DNA of 64,000 bases, from assembly GCF_963676685.1 (NCBI RefSeq), contig NC_092346.1:47613289-47677288 (forward strand), given 5' to 3'. The DNA comes from Mytilus edulis. Lineage: Eukaryota; Mollusca; Bivalvia; Mytilida; Mytilidae. Positions within the stretch are counted from its first letter, which is position 1; each line of letters starts with the position of its first letter. The notes beneath the pieces were generated by a model. It saw nothing but the letters and a program-made list of their open reading frames with translations. It searched no databases and was not told the DNA's origin. Shown here piece by piece: positions 34,601 to 45,600 of this stretch. Made by a program: the position numbers and the translations under genes.

Positions 34601-36414
34601 TGCCCCGGTAGAATAATCATTAACGTTTATGACGTCTAACTACCATAGATAAGGGAATTCAATTTGCCATAGTTCTGGTACCTTCCATATATGACAGGCT
34701 TTGATTAATAAACGGAAACTCAGGGAAAATATTCACAAAAAAACATCACTTTATCAACTCACTTATTTTGCAAGTTCTCAATGAATGATTATGCGTTGAT
34801 TGTTTATCGATGTAACGGTCCGGTAAACCTTGACAAAAAAAAGTGAAATCACAAAAATCCTGAAATTAGAGGAAAATCTAATCGGGAAGTCCATTATCAC
34901 ATGGCAAAATCAAATAACAAAACACATCAAATACGAATGGACAAGAACTGTCATATTCCTGATTAGTTACAGGCATTTCTACATGTAGGAAATGGTGGAT
35001 TAAATCTGGTTTTAAAGCGCTCACCCTCTCACTTTCATGACAGTCTCATCAAATTCCGTTATATTTACAATGACAAACCCGTAAGTTTAAAAAAGATAAA
35101 TTTTGCGATCAACAATCACCGAATGAAATGATCGATAAAACGTTATGGGTTCGTACTAAATGTTTTTAGAAATTGTACACAAAGGTAAGTGTAGTTCAGG
35201 TGTCATTTTCCCCCTAAAAATATTTGTTAAATTTGCGTTTTCCAAAGCATTGTGCATAATTCATCATTATTTCAAATAATGTAATACTTAGCATAAGTAA
35301 AGTTTTATCCTGTCCAGTTTTACAGACAAAATTTCACATAACATTTCACTGCATATAAGACAATAACCATCACTGGAAGTTAACAAATCAAATATCCAAC
35401 TATATCTTTCCTGTTTACAAGCTTTAGTAAGCAACCCTCAATTCTCCAAAATATTTATTGGAAACACCAAATAAAAAAGAATGGTGCTTTAAAACACTCA
35501 AGATATATGCTATTTACTAAAATAAGGAATGTTTAACTGCAATGAAATGTAGGATTAATTTCCTACAACTGTCAAATTCAATGGAATATTTTTTCGACCC
35601 TTTTTAGTATGCATCCGTACTATGATTTACACCTTTATACATGTATACATTGGTTCAATAATTTCTTAAACATTAAAAATGCAAAACACTCGTTTTACAT
35701 GGCTTAAGACCTAACATTTAGTGCTGTTATCTTGAAAATATGGGATCAATATCCCTTTTTAGTAAATGGAATTTGCATTTTTAATCTTTAGTTGTTAACT
35801 TTGTATTATTTTGTTTGTTCTTAAATCATACTGTTGGTTTTGCTTCTTTAACTGGTGATGGCCTCCTTGTTCATATGTATTTAACATCAAACTTCTGTTT
35901 AATGTGTATATAAACTTATCATAGACACCAGTAAATGTGTATAAGGTAGTATAAAGAAAATTTAATTAAAATATATCTCATTGAGTTGTATTATTTATCA
36001 AATAACGAACGTATTACGAAATCTTTTATCATATTAAAAATGTCATTTTATTGGAAATTGTTTTCATATAAATAATTTAGTACGTTGTTCGGTAATTTTA
36101 ACAGTATATTTTACTAACAAAAAGTATGTAAATTACAATTCTAAATACATTTTGACATGCAAACGTAAAGAAATTAAAACCCTAATTAGCATCAGTGATT
36201 AATTATTTTTTCGGCATGGGTGTAGATGGTAAAATTAAATGACGTTGTAGGTCATGAAATTAATTTGACTAGTCCACACATCACGAAGTGTAATTAAAAA
36301 TTTAGTTTAATTTAGCATTTGCCTTTGTTAATTTGAATTTCAAGAAGAATGCATGTCCGTGAATACTTCGAAAGATAGTTTTAGTAGCATACCTACTTTT
36401 AACATAATACAGGA
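31654..36414. other. 3' UTR of the large gene and intergenic DNA
   Basis: It holds AATAAA at 31796 and 31985 and a degenerate tandem array (34222-34415). No ORF here looks real: one 116-codon minus-strand ORF (32123-32473) and one 100-codon plus-strand ORF (33678-33980) lack recognisable domains. The last kilobase before 36415 should hold the promoter of the next gene; no clear TATA or initiator element could be assigned. Confidence 0.6.
34222..34415 (+). repeat. Degenerate tandem repeat (TCTATGGCA unit)
   Basis: About eight repeats of a unit containing TCTATGGCA followed by a T-rich spacer, spaced roughly 17-33 bp. The complement (TACCATAGATAAGG, TTGCCATAG) recurs at 34642-34680. Confidence 0.6.
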
Positions 36415-36481
36415 ATGGAGTTTTTGTCCACATCAACGTATTTAGTTTTCTTATTTATAATTATCTGCAATGCTCAAAGAG
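36415..36481 (+). CDS. Exon 1: signal peptide
   Basis: The ATG at 36415 is followed by a hydrophobic run (STYLVFLFIIICNAQ), with a likely signal peptidase site after NAQ. The donor is GTAAGT, phase 1. Confidence 0.75.
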
Positions 36482-39400
36482 GTAAGTTACATATTTTTTT
36501 TATTTCTTTATTATTCGTGTTTCATTCTTATATTTTTTTCTAATGTAATGCGTTTGTTTTATTGCAAATTATTAGCAAATCGCTTCGTAGTCAGCACTTC
36601 GGTGTTGACATGAATGTCAATTATATGGTCATCTTTATAAATTTCTTGTTATAAAACTTTGAATTTTTCGAAAAACTAAGGACGTTCTTATCCCAGGAAT
36701 AGATTACCGTAGCCGTATTTGGCACAACGTTTTGGAATTTTGGGTCTTCAATTCTTTTCAACTTTGTACTTGTTTGGATTTATAAATATTTTGATCTGAG
36801 CGTCTTATGTAGATGAAGCGCGCGTCTGGCGAACTAAATTATAATCCTGGTACCTTTGATAACTACTGACCTCGAATATTCATAAAACAATTTCATATCA
36901 ATCATTTTAATCGCAACTTTTTTCAACGTCTTATAGCCAAAGATTTTTAAGTACCCTTTACCTTGAATTCTTTAAAAAGCGTTATGACAATGTGTTGTTG
37001 CTATCATTGTATACAACAGTAATATCGGCAAGAGAAAAGCTACAATTACTAATACATTACTCATATATGTGTTTCAATTCTATCATTAATGCTTGTCGTT
37101 TCAGATGCACTTCCAGATCTTAATTCATTAGATTTATTCAAAGACCATCCTATGGATATTGGATCATTAATACCTGAAAGCTTATTAAGAGATTCATCCT
37201 TACCTTCATCACTAATGGGACGTGACATTCAAACACTGTCGCCACTAACGGGACGTGACATTCAAACACTGTCGCCACTAACGGGACGTGACATTCAAAC
37301 ATCGTCGCCCCTAACGGGACGTGAAATTCAAACACTGTCGCCACTAATGGGACGTGACATTCAAACACCGTCGCCACTAATGGGACGTGACATTCAAACA
37401 CCGTCGCCCTTAAAGGGACGTGACATTCAAACAAGCACCGTAGCCACAACAGAAACAGTGGAATTTGTTCCGCTCTCTGCAACAAAGCCAGCTACTAAAG
37501 CTTTTTTTAGTATGAGAAATGCTGAGATTGTACAACCTACACAAGTTCGAGCAAACACATCAAAAATAACAGTGTCTCCATTTCCGGCAACACTGCCTCC
37601 ATTTCAAGCAACAGAGATCGTTAAAACTATACCAACATCTGTAGCTCCGCCACCAGTGAAGTCCTCAATCATTACAGATACAATCGTATATAAGACAAAA
37701 TTAAAACCAAGCCCATCCGATTTAGGTTTTAATGGGAGAGTTGTTCATGAATTCCTACCTCAAAATATATGGCGTGACATGAAAACACAATCTAATTCGT
37801 TATCAAATGACTTTAAAGATAGCTTCAATGTGGCAGGATCCTCAATTTTATTATCTGATGTTTTCATGCAGCCTTGGAACCGACCAAATTTAAACGGTGG
37901 CTCTTTCATTCTACAGAATAGAATAAATAAGTTAAAACAAAAGAAAAAAAATAGAAAACAGATTATCAAAAACAAGCAGCCATCGATAGAGCAATTAACA
38001 AATATTTTAAAGCGGGAAAACACGCTTTTAAATATAGCACTTGGATTAATCAGTAAAGACAAGTCTTATTTAAAAGATTCTTTATTCAGTAGGAAAAACA
38101 AATGTCCGTATAAACCACATTCTCTCAATAAAAAGTTTTTTATGGAAAAGGTAAAAGATAATGGATGGATTAAACGGAGGTGTGCACTCGGAACAGCATA
38201 CGACCAAGATACATGTGAATGCTCAATTAATATTGGATATCAACCTGAAGGTAAGTGTTGAAATCATTTCAATATTAGAGTATACTTAGTCACCAAATTA
38301 TACGCTTTATTTGGTATGATAAAAAAGATACTTTTAGCGGCTGTATACTTTTCACCGTAATGTTCGACGCATTTGGCTTCGCACATTTTTTTAGGCCGTA
38401 TGGTGACCTATATCTGTTCATTTCTGTGTCATTTTGGTCTTTTGTAGAGAGATTTCTCATAGACAATCGTACCCCATTTCATTCATAGATGAGAATTGTT
38501 CTATTTATAAATATGCATACATATACTTCATGGATAGAAGACTGACATATCGTATATCGTATCTTAGATCTTCTGACTATTGACTATTCTTGTAGCTGAG
38601 ACACATTTTTTTTACGGGCAACAGAAACATTGTCCACTCACTACTAATATTTATGTGAGATCCTCCATCAAAATGATTATAGATTTTCTTTCTTAAGGTT
38701 GTAAACCGGAAGTATTCATGGATTTTAACAAAGGAGCTGTCGTGGACTTATCCTCAAATGAAATACCATGTGGAGTAGAAGGTGTTGTATCGCTAAGCGA
38801 CTTGGCCTATTTCAATGGTGCAAGCAGAATCATTATATGGAGATATACAAACTTTGACTTCCAGCATGCAATGACTTTGAAATTCAGGTTCAAGTCGGAG
38901 GCTAAATCAAGGAGTAAACCTCATCCTCTCATCACAAACTGTGGAACAGGACAAGAAGAACCTTCTTTCGGTGTTATCTTGAACAGCTTTGCAGATGTCT
39001 TGACATTCTTTGTGAAAACAACAGAATCTGAAATAAAATTCCTGACTTTCAAAATAAACGTAAGTCGTAGATGCTTTTAATGTGATAGAATAGTTCTACA
39101 GTGAAACCTGTATTAAGAGACCACTCAAGGGAGAGCAAAAAAGTGGTCTCATAAGACAGGTGGTCTTTTAATACAGGTTCAATCTATATGAAATACTTTA
39201 CAGAGAGATCTAATATTGATGGTCTTATAACACAGGTTTTAGCTTAATACAGGTGGTTTCTTAAGCAGGTTTGCCTGTAAACACATATACAGTTTAATTC
39301 AAAATACAAATGTATGTCTTCTTGAAAAACATAGGATTCCATTCAAGTTTTACTAAGCTAATTATACAATAACGAATCAAAGGCATTCGAGACATTTGCT

Positions 39401-42400
39401 ATAATATGACTCCTAGTATGATTTTGTTTTTAAAGTATGTATAATTGTGTCAGTTGTAAAGAAAATGTTAAGTACTGTTTGCAATCAAAGATTGTCCAGC
39501 AATAATAAAAAATGTCATACATCATTTTATGTTTAAACAATACGGTATTCATACAACATTTATTTTTGACAAATGCAATGTAAAGTATATTTTATGTTTG
39601 GTATAAAAGTACTGTTAATAGGACTGGTGTAATTAAAACGGTCATTATAGAGACAAGGGATTACATTGTCTACAAAAGTGCCTTTAAATGGATTAATAAA
39701 CCCTCATAAGGGGTTTGGTATTAATTTTGCTACTTTTCATAATGTCAAGTATGGTATCTGATGTGTCAAATAATTAAAACAGTCCTAGGGCATTTTTCAT
39801 TTAAAAAAAAATTACGAAAATTGATTCTTTTACTGAAATGTTCATGACTGAGAGAATACTTCTCGAAAAAAAAATTTTTTTGTAAAATGAGTTGCTAATT
39901 TTTAACACGATCAGATTGTAATGTTGTATAACAATAACACGTTTTTGTGTCTAAATTGCATTAATCAAATTCTCTTGCCAAATGTTCTGTTTATAATGGT
40001 TCGTTTGTGGTTTGTTTGTCTCACCTTCAAACCTATTCCAGTTAACCACGCTTTAATGGAAATTGCCTTCATTCACACCCACTGACATTTGGTGACAATT
40101 GCTTTCCCTTTGTTCCAATACTTAATATTTCAAAATATTCTGTGCTTGCAAGTGATTTGAGTACGAATTTGATTTGAGGAAATGCAAAACGGGATCTGAA
40201 AAATGATCTGATAAATAAGACAACCAATTAGACGTTTTGTTTATTACAAATTAATGCATTTGTATTAGATATACTTATAAATTCAAAAACATGTAAGTTA
40301 TAAGAACTTACAATGTAGTACTTCGTCACCTTTTCCGTCTTTGCTAGACTCGGATTTCATACGTGATTAATTCATCTTGTCTGGAGTAATAAGTCTTGTT
40401 TTAAATCATTTTTAAGTTATAAAACGTTTCATTTTAGAAACCAGATTAAGACGTGTAGTTTGCTGTAACTTGAAATATAGTCATAACCTAACTTCGTTGT
40501 ACAAGTTTTCCTTAGAATTGAGAAATGTGTGTGGTCATGACGTTGATTTTTTCAACGCAATCGGAGCAAATCTTTCAAATTATCATATTTAGTTCTGTTT
40601 GTAAAATCCGAAAATGTTTATAACTAGTAAATATCGATACACATGTTGGGTATATAAGATGTACTTTCATTCTATTCTTATGATTAATTATTGTTCCAAT
40701 TAACTCTTAAAGGTATACATGTCCATTTGAAATGCATATAACATATAAATGTATTGAAATATATGATATACGCACCTTTACTTAATCAAAACCTTTTTTT
40801 AGGTAATGATATGTCCAGTATTAATTTAATGCATAACTTTGTGCAAAACGACCGTTTCGTGACAAATATTTCATTGAAATGTTCAAGTTAAAGAAGTCAT
40901 AGTTACAAAAGTTACTTTTATATTTAAATGTTGAAGTGACTGACAAAAATCCTATGCTCTACAGTTAAAGGGTTAAGTTATTGTTCTCGTCAACCTTTTT
41001 CACTTATTTGGTTGGTTTATATATTGTTGATTGCACTTTGTATTGTATATACAATGAGTAACTTTGCTGCAGTACAACTATTTGTATATTTTACAGCCAA
41101 TGGAATGGAATGATGTTATATACTCGTATGACGGAGAACATTTGACAGGAAAAGTAAATGGTTTAGAAAAAAGAGAATCTGTTAATGGTAATTATATGGA
41201 TTTATTAATAATCTAAAGTTAAAGTATTAAAGCAGAATATTTGAAGCAACATTTACCATAATAAAGATATCCAGAGGTAAATTCTCGGTCTTCGATAATA
41301 AAGAAGTATCAAAGTATGGAATGTAAAAAAGAATTCACATTCTAAGCAATTTAAATCGAATAGGTATAATGAACGGCAAACTAAAAGCAGTTTCAACAAT
41401 ACGAAAAATATACAAAAATGATCACGTTTCTCGGAGCAAATAATTGTTCGTACTTTATAACAGAAGTCATTTCTTCACTATAAATTACACAAAGCGTTTC
41501 TCTACGTACATTCCATACAGCAAATATTAAACGGTGCAGAAAACATATACATGTAAGCGTGTGTCACGAATAATGCTTATTTATGACAAATAAGATTTTT
41601 TAGTAAACAGAACTGTCCCTAACATTTTTTTCAAACCAATTGGAAAGATCATCACAGAACAAAAACACGATAAAGAAGGTAAATGATTGAATTAAAGAGC
41701 ATGACAACATTTAACATGTGACAGGGAGTTCGGAAATCGTACAAATAACAAGAACATCAAAAAATTATGAAAATTCGCATACTGCTTAACCATCGAGTCT
41801 TCGGAATAATAATTAAAACTGGAGATTTGAATGTCTGAACTCTCAAAAGCATATCGTGTGCCGCATTGAACAATAAAAGATATTTAACAAATACCTCCAG
41901 AGACACTTTAAGACTTAACAAGAGATCATGGATTTATTTATATAAGAAGATGCAATATTGTAAAAGTGTCCATATAACAAATCATATATTGTTAAATAAA
42001 TCCAATAATCAACGCGACATCTTTTTCAATCCTTACATCTATTTGTTTAATCAAATAAACTTTGGATTCAAAGTTGCTGTGAAACTAACTTCACCTAATT
42101 TCTGAATCAGATATAAATCAATAATGTTAATACGAGAAAGCAAAACTGATACTGAAGTACATGTAATCAAATCAAGTATTAAGCATTTATCATCTCCATT
42201 GTTAACACAAGAATTTGCGCTTCTTACCTCAAATAATGTTGAACGTAAAGACTTTATTAAAAGTGTCCGACGCTTATACATATATTTGTTTAGGTCCTGA
42301 TACAACAACATTGTGATTCTAACAAAGCATCTTTTAAACTGACATCACATTGTCTCCTGATTTGTGATCACTCATTAGTAAGACAATATTTGTAAGTCGA

Positions 42401-45400
42401 AACTCCCATACGTGAATCTGTTTTCCTTTTTGTGGCAAAATTATCTAATAAAGGGGTTGAATATAATCTATACGGATGATTTGCATGAATCATGGAAATG
42501 GAAGGAAAGTGTCATCAACTAAAGGTTTCGTTGATATTGTTTGTATCATCTTGTCAGTTCAACTTGATATCAAAGGTGACAGCGACCTCTTTTCTTTGTT
42601 ACGATATATCACCGAGTTTCTTTTCTTGACCTGAGTATCACAGTCGTTACAACTCCTGAAATATGCTATTCTTACATTGATTATTAGAGGTTTTTGCTTC
42701 GTTTCAATCAGCGAAATTCATGCTCCTTAGTCTTAATTGTTTTGTTTTTATAATCTTCATTTTTTTTTTGTTCAAGATTGTTGTTCATTGTCGTTCTTTT
42801 CCCATGAAGAGCTAACACATTTACTTTGTAAATATTTAAAATATGCATAACGTTTAAGTATTGTTACTTATGATAATTCTCTTATTAAATAGGAAATGTT
42901 GAAATACGTTCAGCGGAAATGATGTTTGGACACTGCGAAAGATATGGATATTTCAAAGGTTTCTTGGATGACGTAAGTAACTGAATATTAAAGCCCCCTA
43001 TCATGTTGATTTCAGCGTCAAACTTATTCTAGCGCCGCCATTGATTCTGGTCTACCCGTAACGCACTTCTCATGTACAAAATTATAATTCATTGTAATTG
43101 CGCCTGTCCCAAGTCAGGAGCCTCTGACCTTTGATAGTCTTGTATGATTTTTAATTTTAGTTTCTTAATTGTGTATAATTCGGAGTTTAGTATGACGTCC
43201 ATTATAACTGTACTAGTATACGTATTTTTTTAGGGGCCAGCTGAAGGTCGCCTACGGGTGTGGGAGGTTCTCGCTACATTGAAGACCCATTGGTTGCCTT
43301 CGGCTGTTCTCTGCTCTATGGTCTGGTTGTTTTCGATTTGACACATTCCCCATTTCCTTTCTCAATTTTATAAAAATAAGGATACATGTTAAGTTTTTAT
43401 ATGGATATGTCAGAATCAGATAACATTTGAAATAGATCTAAGAAGATGAGGTATGAGTGCCAATGAGACTTCTCTCCATCCAGGTTACAATTTGTAAAAG
43501 TAAACCATTATATCTCAGAGTGCGGGCTTCAACACGGAGCCTGGGCTAACATCGAACAGCAAGCTATAAAGGGCACCATCAATGACCCATAAATGACTAG
43601 TGTTAAACCATTCAAACAGGAAAATGAATGCCTAGAACAAAAAGGTTGATCAGGGGAAACAATGCCAGTATTTTCAAACTGCATATGTTCCAATTCTAAT
43701 TATGATGAAAAATCAAAGTAAAAAAACAAAACTTAATGAATCGCTTGAACTACAAAAAGAGCGAGACCAGATGCGTCGATATGGTAAACTTCTCCTGGTA
43801 TGTATGCATCCCCCATGTGAATTCAAACAAAGCTAAAATTTCTAAATTTAGAATAGTCACAATCGATCAAATAACAGTTCAGACCACTTCACTAGATGGA
43901 AAAGATCTAAGACTTTTAACACATTTCGCTAGTAAGTTGACATACCGACATAACGTATCGGTCATCGTATTCATGACAGTAACTGTAAAACAAATGTGGT
44001 GTCAAAAAAAACATAAAAATATAAGTAGGTCAATGATGTACATAATACAGCAAAGCCAAAATAATTGTGTGATTTAAAAAGAGGCGAAAGATACCGACAT
44101 GATTCAAAACTCATACTAGCTAGTTAGTCGAAAAGAAACTGACAACAGCATTCAAATGTCTACTTGCATCATTGCCACTGCTGGTGGAGATTTATTTCCC
44201 CGAGGGTTTCACTAGCCCAGTAGTCAGCACTTTTGTGCTGACATGAATTATCAATGATATGGTTATATTTATGAATTAACTGTTTACAAAATTAAGAATT
44301 TTTGAAATACTAAGGCTTTTCTACCTCAGGCATAGATTACCTTAGCTGGATTTGGCAAAACTTTTAGGAATTTTGGTCCTCAATGCTCTTCAACTTCGTA
44401 CTTTATTTGGCCTTTTTAACTTTTTTGGATTCGAGCGTCACTGATGAGTCTTTTGTAGACGAAATGCGCGTCTGGCGTATATACAAAATTTAGTCCTGGT
44501 ATCTATGATGAGTTTAATTAAATGCCGTTCTTATGCATTTCTATTTTGCGCTTTACTTTAATGAGTCATTTCTAACATGGGTGGTAATATTTTCCCTAAC
44601 GAGATTTATGGAATTCTTATAAGGCAGTAATAGGTAGAATAGATTTGATCTTTAGCTATGTGTTACAAGTTAGACTACATGTAAATCCCTTATTCAGTAT
44701 CTTTAAGGGCGTGGTTAATCTACATAATTATATCAAGTCTGACGGGAAAATATTATATTGATAACTGAAATTAAGACACTTAATTAAATATACAATTAAC
44801 ATTCATAGAAATATGACGAAATCCAACTCCAAAACGTGTCAAATAGCTTACGTAATGGTAACTTATTGACGAGGCGACATTTGATTTCTGTCAAAGACCT
44901 TTACAAAAATAATGTAACGTATGAGAGAGAGCGAAAAATGTTCATCAAGTAAGCGTTTTTGCATTATATACTTCTGCAATATATATTTCATATTTAATAT
45001 GCGGTTCATAAAACTGGAAAAAATGAAGCCTGATATGGTCAAGCCAGGAAACCTTAAGTTTATTATTTACCCACACTGATACCTCCATTAAGATAATTAT
45101 CATTTGTAAACCTTAATCTATATTTCATGCATAATATTTTACCTGATTAGTATGTCTTTTGTGACATCTGACGACACGAAATAATGTTGTTTACTAACAA
45201 AGAAAGTATTGTCTCCTCCCAGGCATATAAATTACCATAAATAATTATAAATTTGCCAAGTATATATGAAATGTGACTAAAACAAATTTATGTCTGTCTA
45301 GGCAGTTACAATAAATCAAAAACAAGTATTCTACTTTTTACATAAAACAAACAAAACATACAAATATCTATATGTGCGGTAGATTTACATTATAAAAGTT

Positions 45401-45600
45401 ATTGGTTTTCTTTTGAAAAAAGTTTAGAACTGTGAATATGTTTTTTCTTCTTTTTTTTTTTTTTTTTTGGTTTCCTTTATAATATTTAATATTTTTATTT
45501 TCAAAATCGATATGTCTCCTATTTATCATTATTGTATTATATTATATATGTATTTATTTTACAGGTCAAAATCTACAATTGTGTACCTAAAGAAATATGA
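36415..45600 (+). CDS. Secreted repeat/LamG protein, Pif/BMSP-like shell-matrix candidate, six exons
   Basis: The exons are 36415-36481, 37105-38250, 38698-39059, 41097-41187, 42893-42972 and 45565-45600. They chain in frame (1782 nt, 593 residues plus stop TGA). The order is signal peptide, seven 11-residue repeats, Thr/Pro-rich linker, basic Lys-rich segment, a Cys-rich motif, then a laminin-G-like domain encoded by the last four exons. The Cys motif (RRCALGTAYDQDTCEC) followed by C-x-P-E-V-F-x-D-F is what I remember from the CBM14/LamG region of Pif- and BMSP-type molluscan shell-matrix proteins. Those proteins bind chitin and aragonite, so a biomineralisation or chitin-matrix role is plausible but inferred. 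No VWA domain is present, unlike Pif/BMSP. A possible polyadenylation signal lies at 46388. Confidence 0.75.
36585..36868 (+). repeat. Dispersed repeat R3
   Basis: TAGTCAGCACTTCGGTGTTG through GAAGCGCGCGTCTGGCG and AATCCTGGTACC. The same family lies at 44215-44515, inverted at 21060-21295, and as tails at 3228-3295 and 46785-46825. Confidence 0.75.
37105..38250 (+). CDS. Exon 2: 11-residue repeats, basic region, Cys motif
   Basis: An 1146-nt phase 1-1 exon (TCGTTTCAG / GTAAGT). The seven repeats, consensus GRDIQTLSPLT, are encoded by near-identical 33-bp units. A Thr/Pro-rich part, a Lys-rich part (KLKQKKKNRKQ) and a five-Cys C-terminal motif follow. Confidence 0.8.
37210..37440 (+). repeat. 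Coding minisatellite, 33-bp unit x7
   Basis: GGACGTGACATTCAAACA recurs every 33 bp. Most differences are single substitutions (T/M/K before GRDIQT, L/S/P after it). In-frame unit length explains its tolerance, and allele-length variation is likely. Confidence 0.9.
38698..39059 (+). CDS. Exon 3: LamG-like domain, first part
   Basis: A 362-nt exon, phase 1 to 0, after TTCTTAAG with donor GTAAGT. GCKPEVFMDF begins the domain; beta-strand patterns include LKFRFKSEA, HPLITNCG and SFGVILN, as in laminin-G/concanavalin-like folds. Confidence 0.7.
39099..39277. mobile_element. MITE with TA target duplication
   Basis: CAGTGAAACCTGTATTAAGA at the left matches the reverse complement of the right end (TTAAGCAGGTTTGCCTG). 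Both ends are flanked by TA (39097-39098 and 39278-39279). The 179-bp AT-rich element fits a Tc1/mariner-type MITE. It starts 40 bp after the exon 3 donor. Confidence 0.65.
41097..41187 (+). CDS. Exon 4: LamG-like domain, middle
   Basis: A 91-nt exon, phase 0 to 1, after TATTTTACAG with donor GTAATT. It encodes WNDVIYSYDGEHLTGKVNG, the typical LamG strand-turn-strand with a D-G turn. Confidence 0.65.
42893..42972 (+). CDS. Exon 5: LamG-like domain, end
   Basis: An 80-nt exon, phase 1 to 0, after TTATTAAATAG with donor GTAAGT. It encodes FGHCERYGYFKGFLDD, the usual LamG ending (G..G..F.G.LD). Confidence 0.65.
43187..43375 (+). repeat. Dispersed repeat R1, copy 2
   Basis: Nearly the same as 19905-20110 (TTTAGTATGACGTCCATTA, GGGGCCAGCTGAAGG). 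Intronic in the LamG gene. Confidence 0.75.
44215..44515 (+). repeat. Dispersed repeat R3, second plus-strand copy
   Basis: Shares GTAGTCAGCACTT, GCGTCACTGATGAGTC and GACGAAATGCGCGTCTGG with the other R3 copies. Confidence 0.75.
45565..45600 (+). CDS. Exon 6: C terminus
   Basis: After TTATTTTACAG, phase 0 gives VKIYNCVPKEI-stop. This completes the LamG FLDDVKIYN pattern and supplies the partner Cys. Confidence 0.65.
   Translation, partial: VKIYNCVPKEI

Noticed and set aside
37210-37440. CRISPR array
   Set aside because: The regular 33-bp units are contiguous, in frame and coding in a eukaryotic exon, with no spacers.
37150-37485. 111-codon minus-strand ORF with repeated ECHVPL
   Set aside because: Antisense shadow of the 33-bp coding repeats.
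43736-44077. 113-codon ORF in the LamG gene intron
   Set aside because: No domain and no splice-site fit with neighbouring exons.
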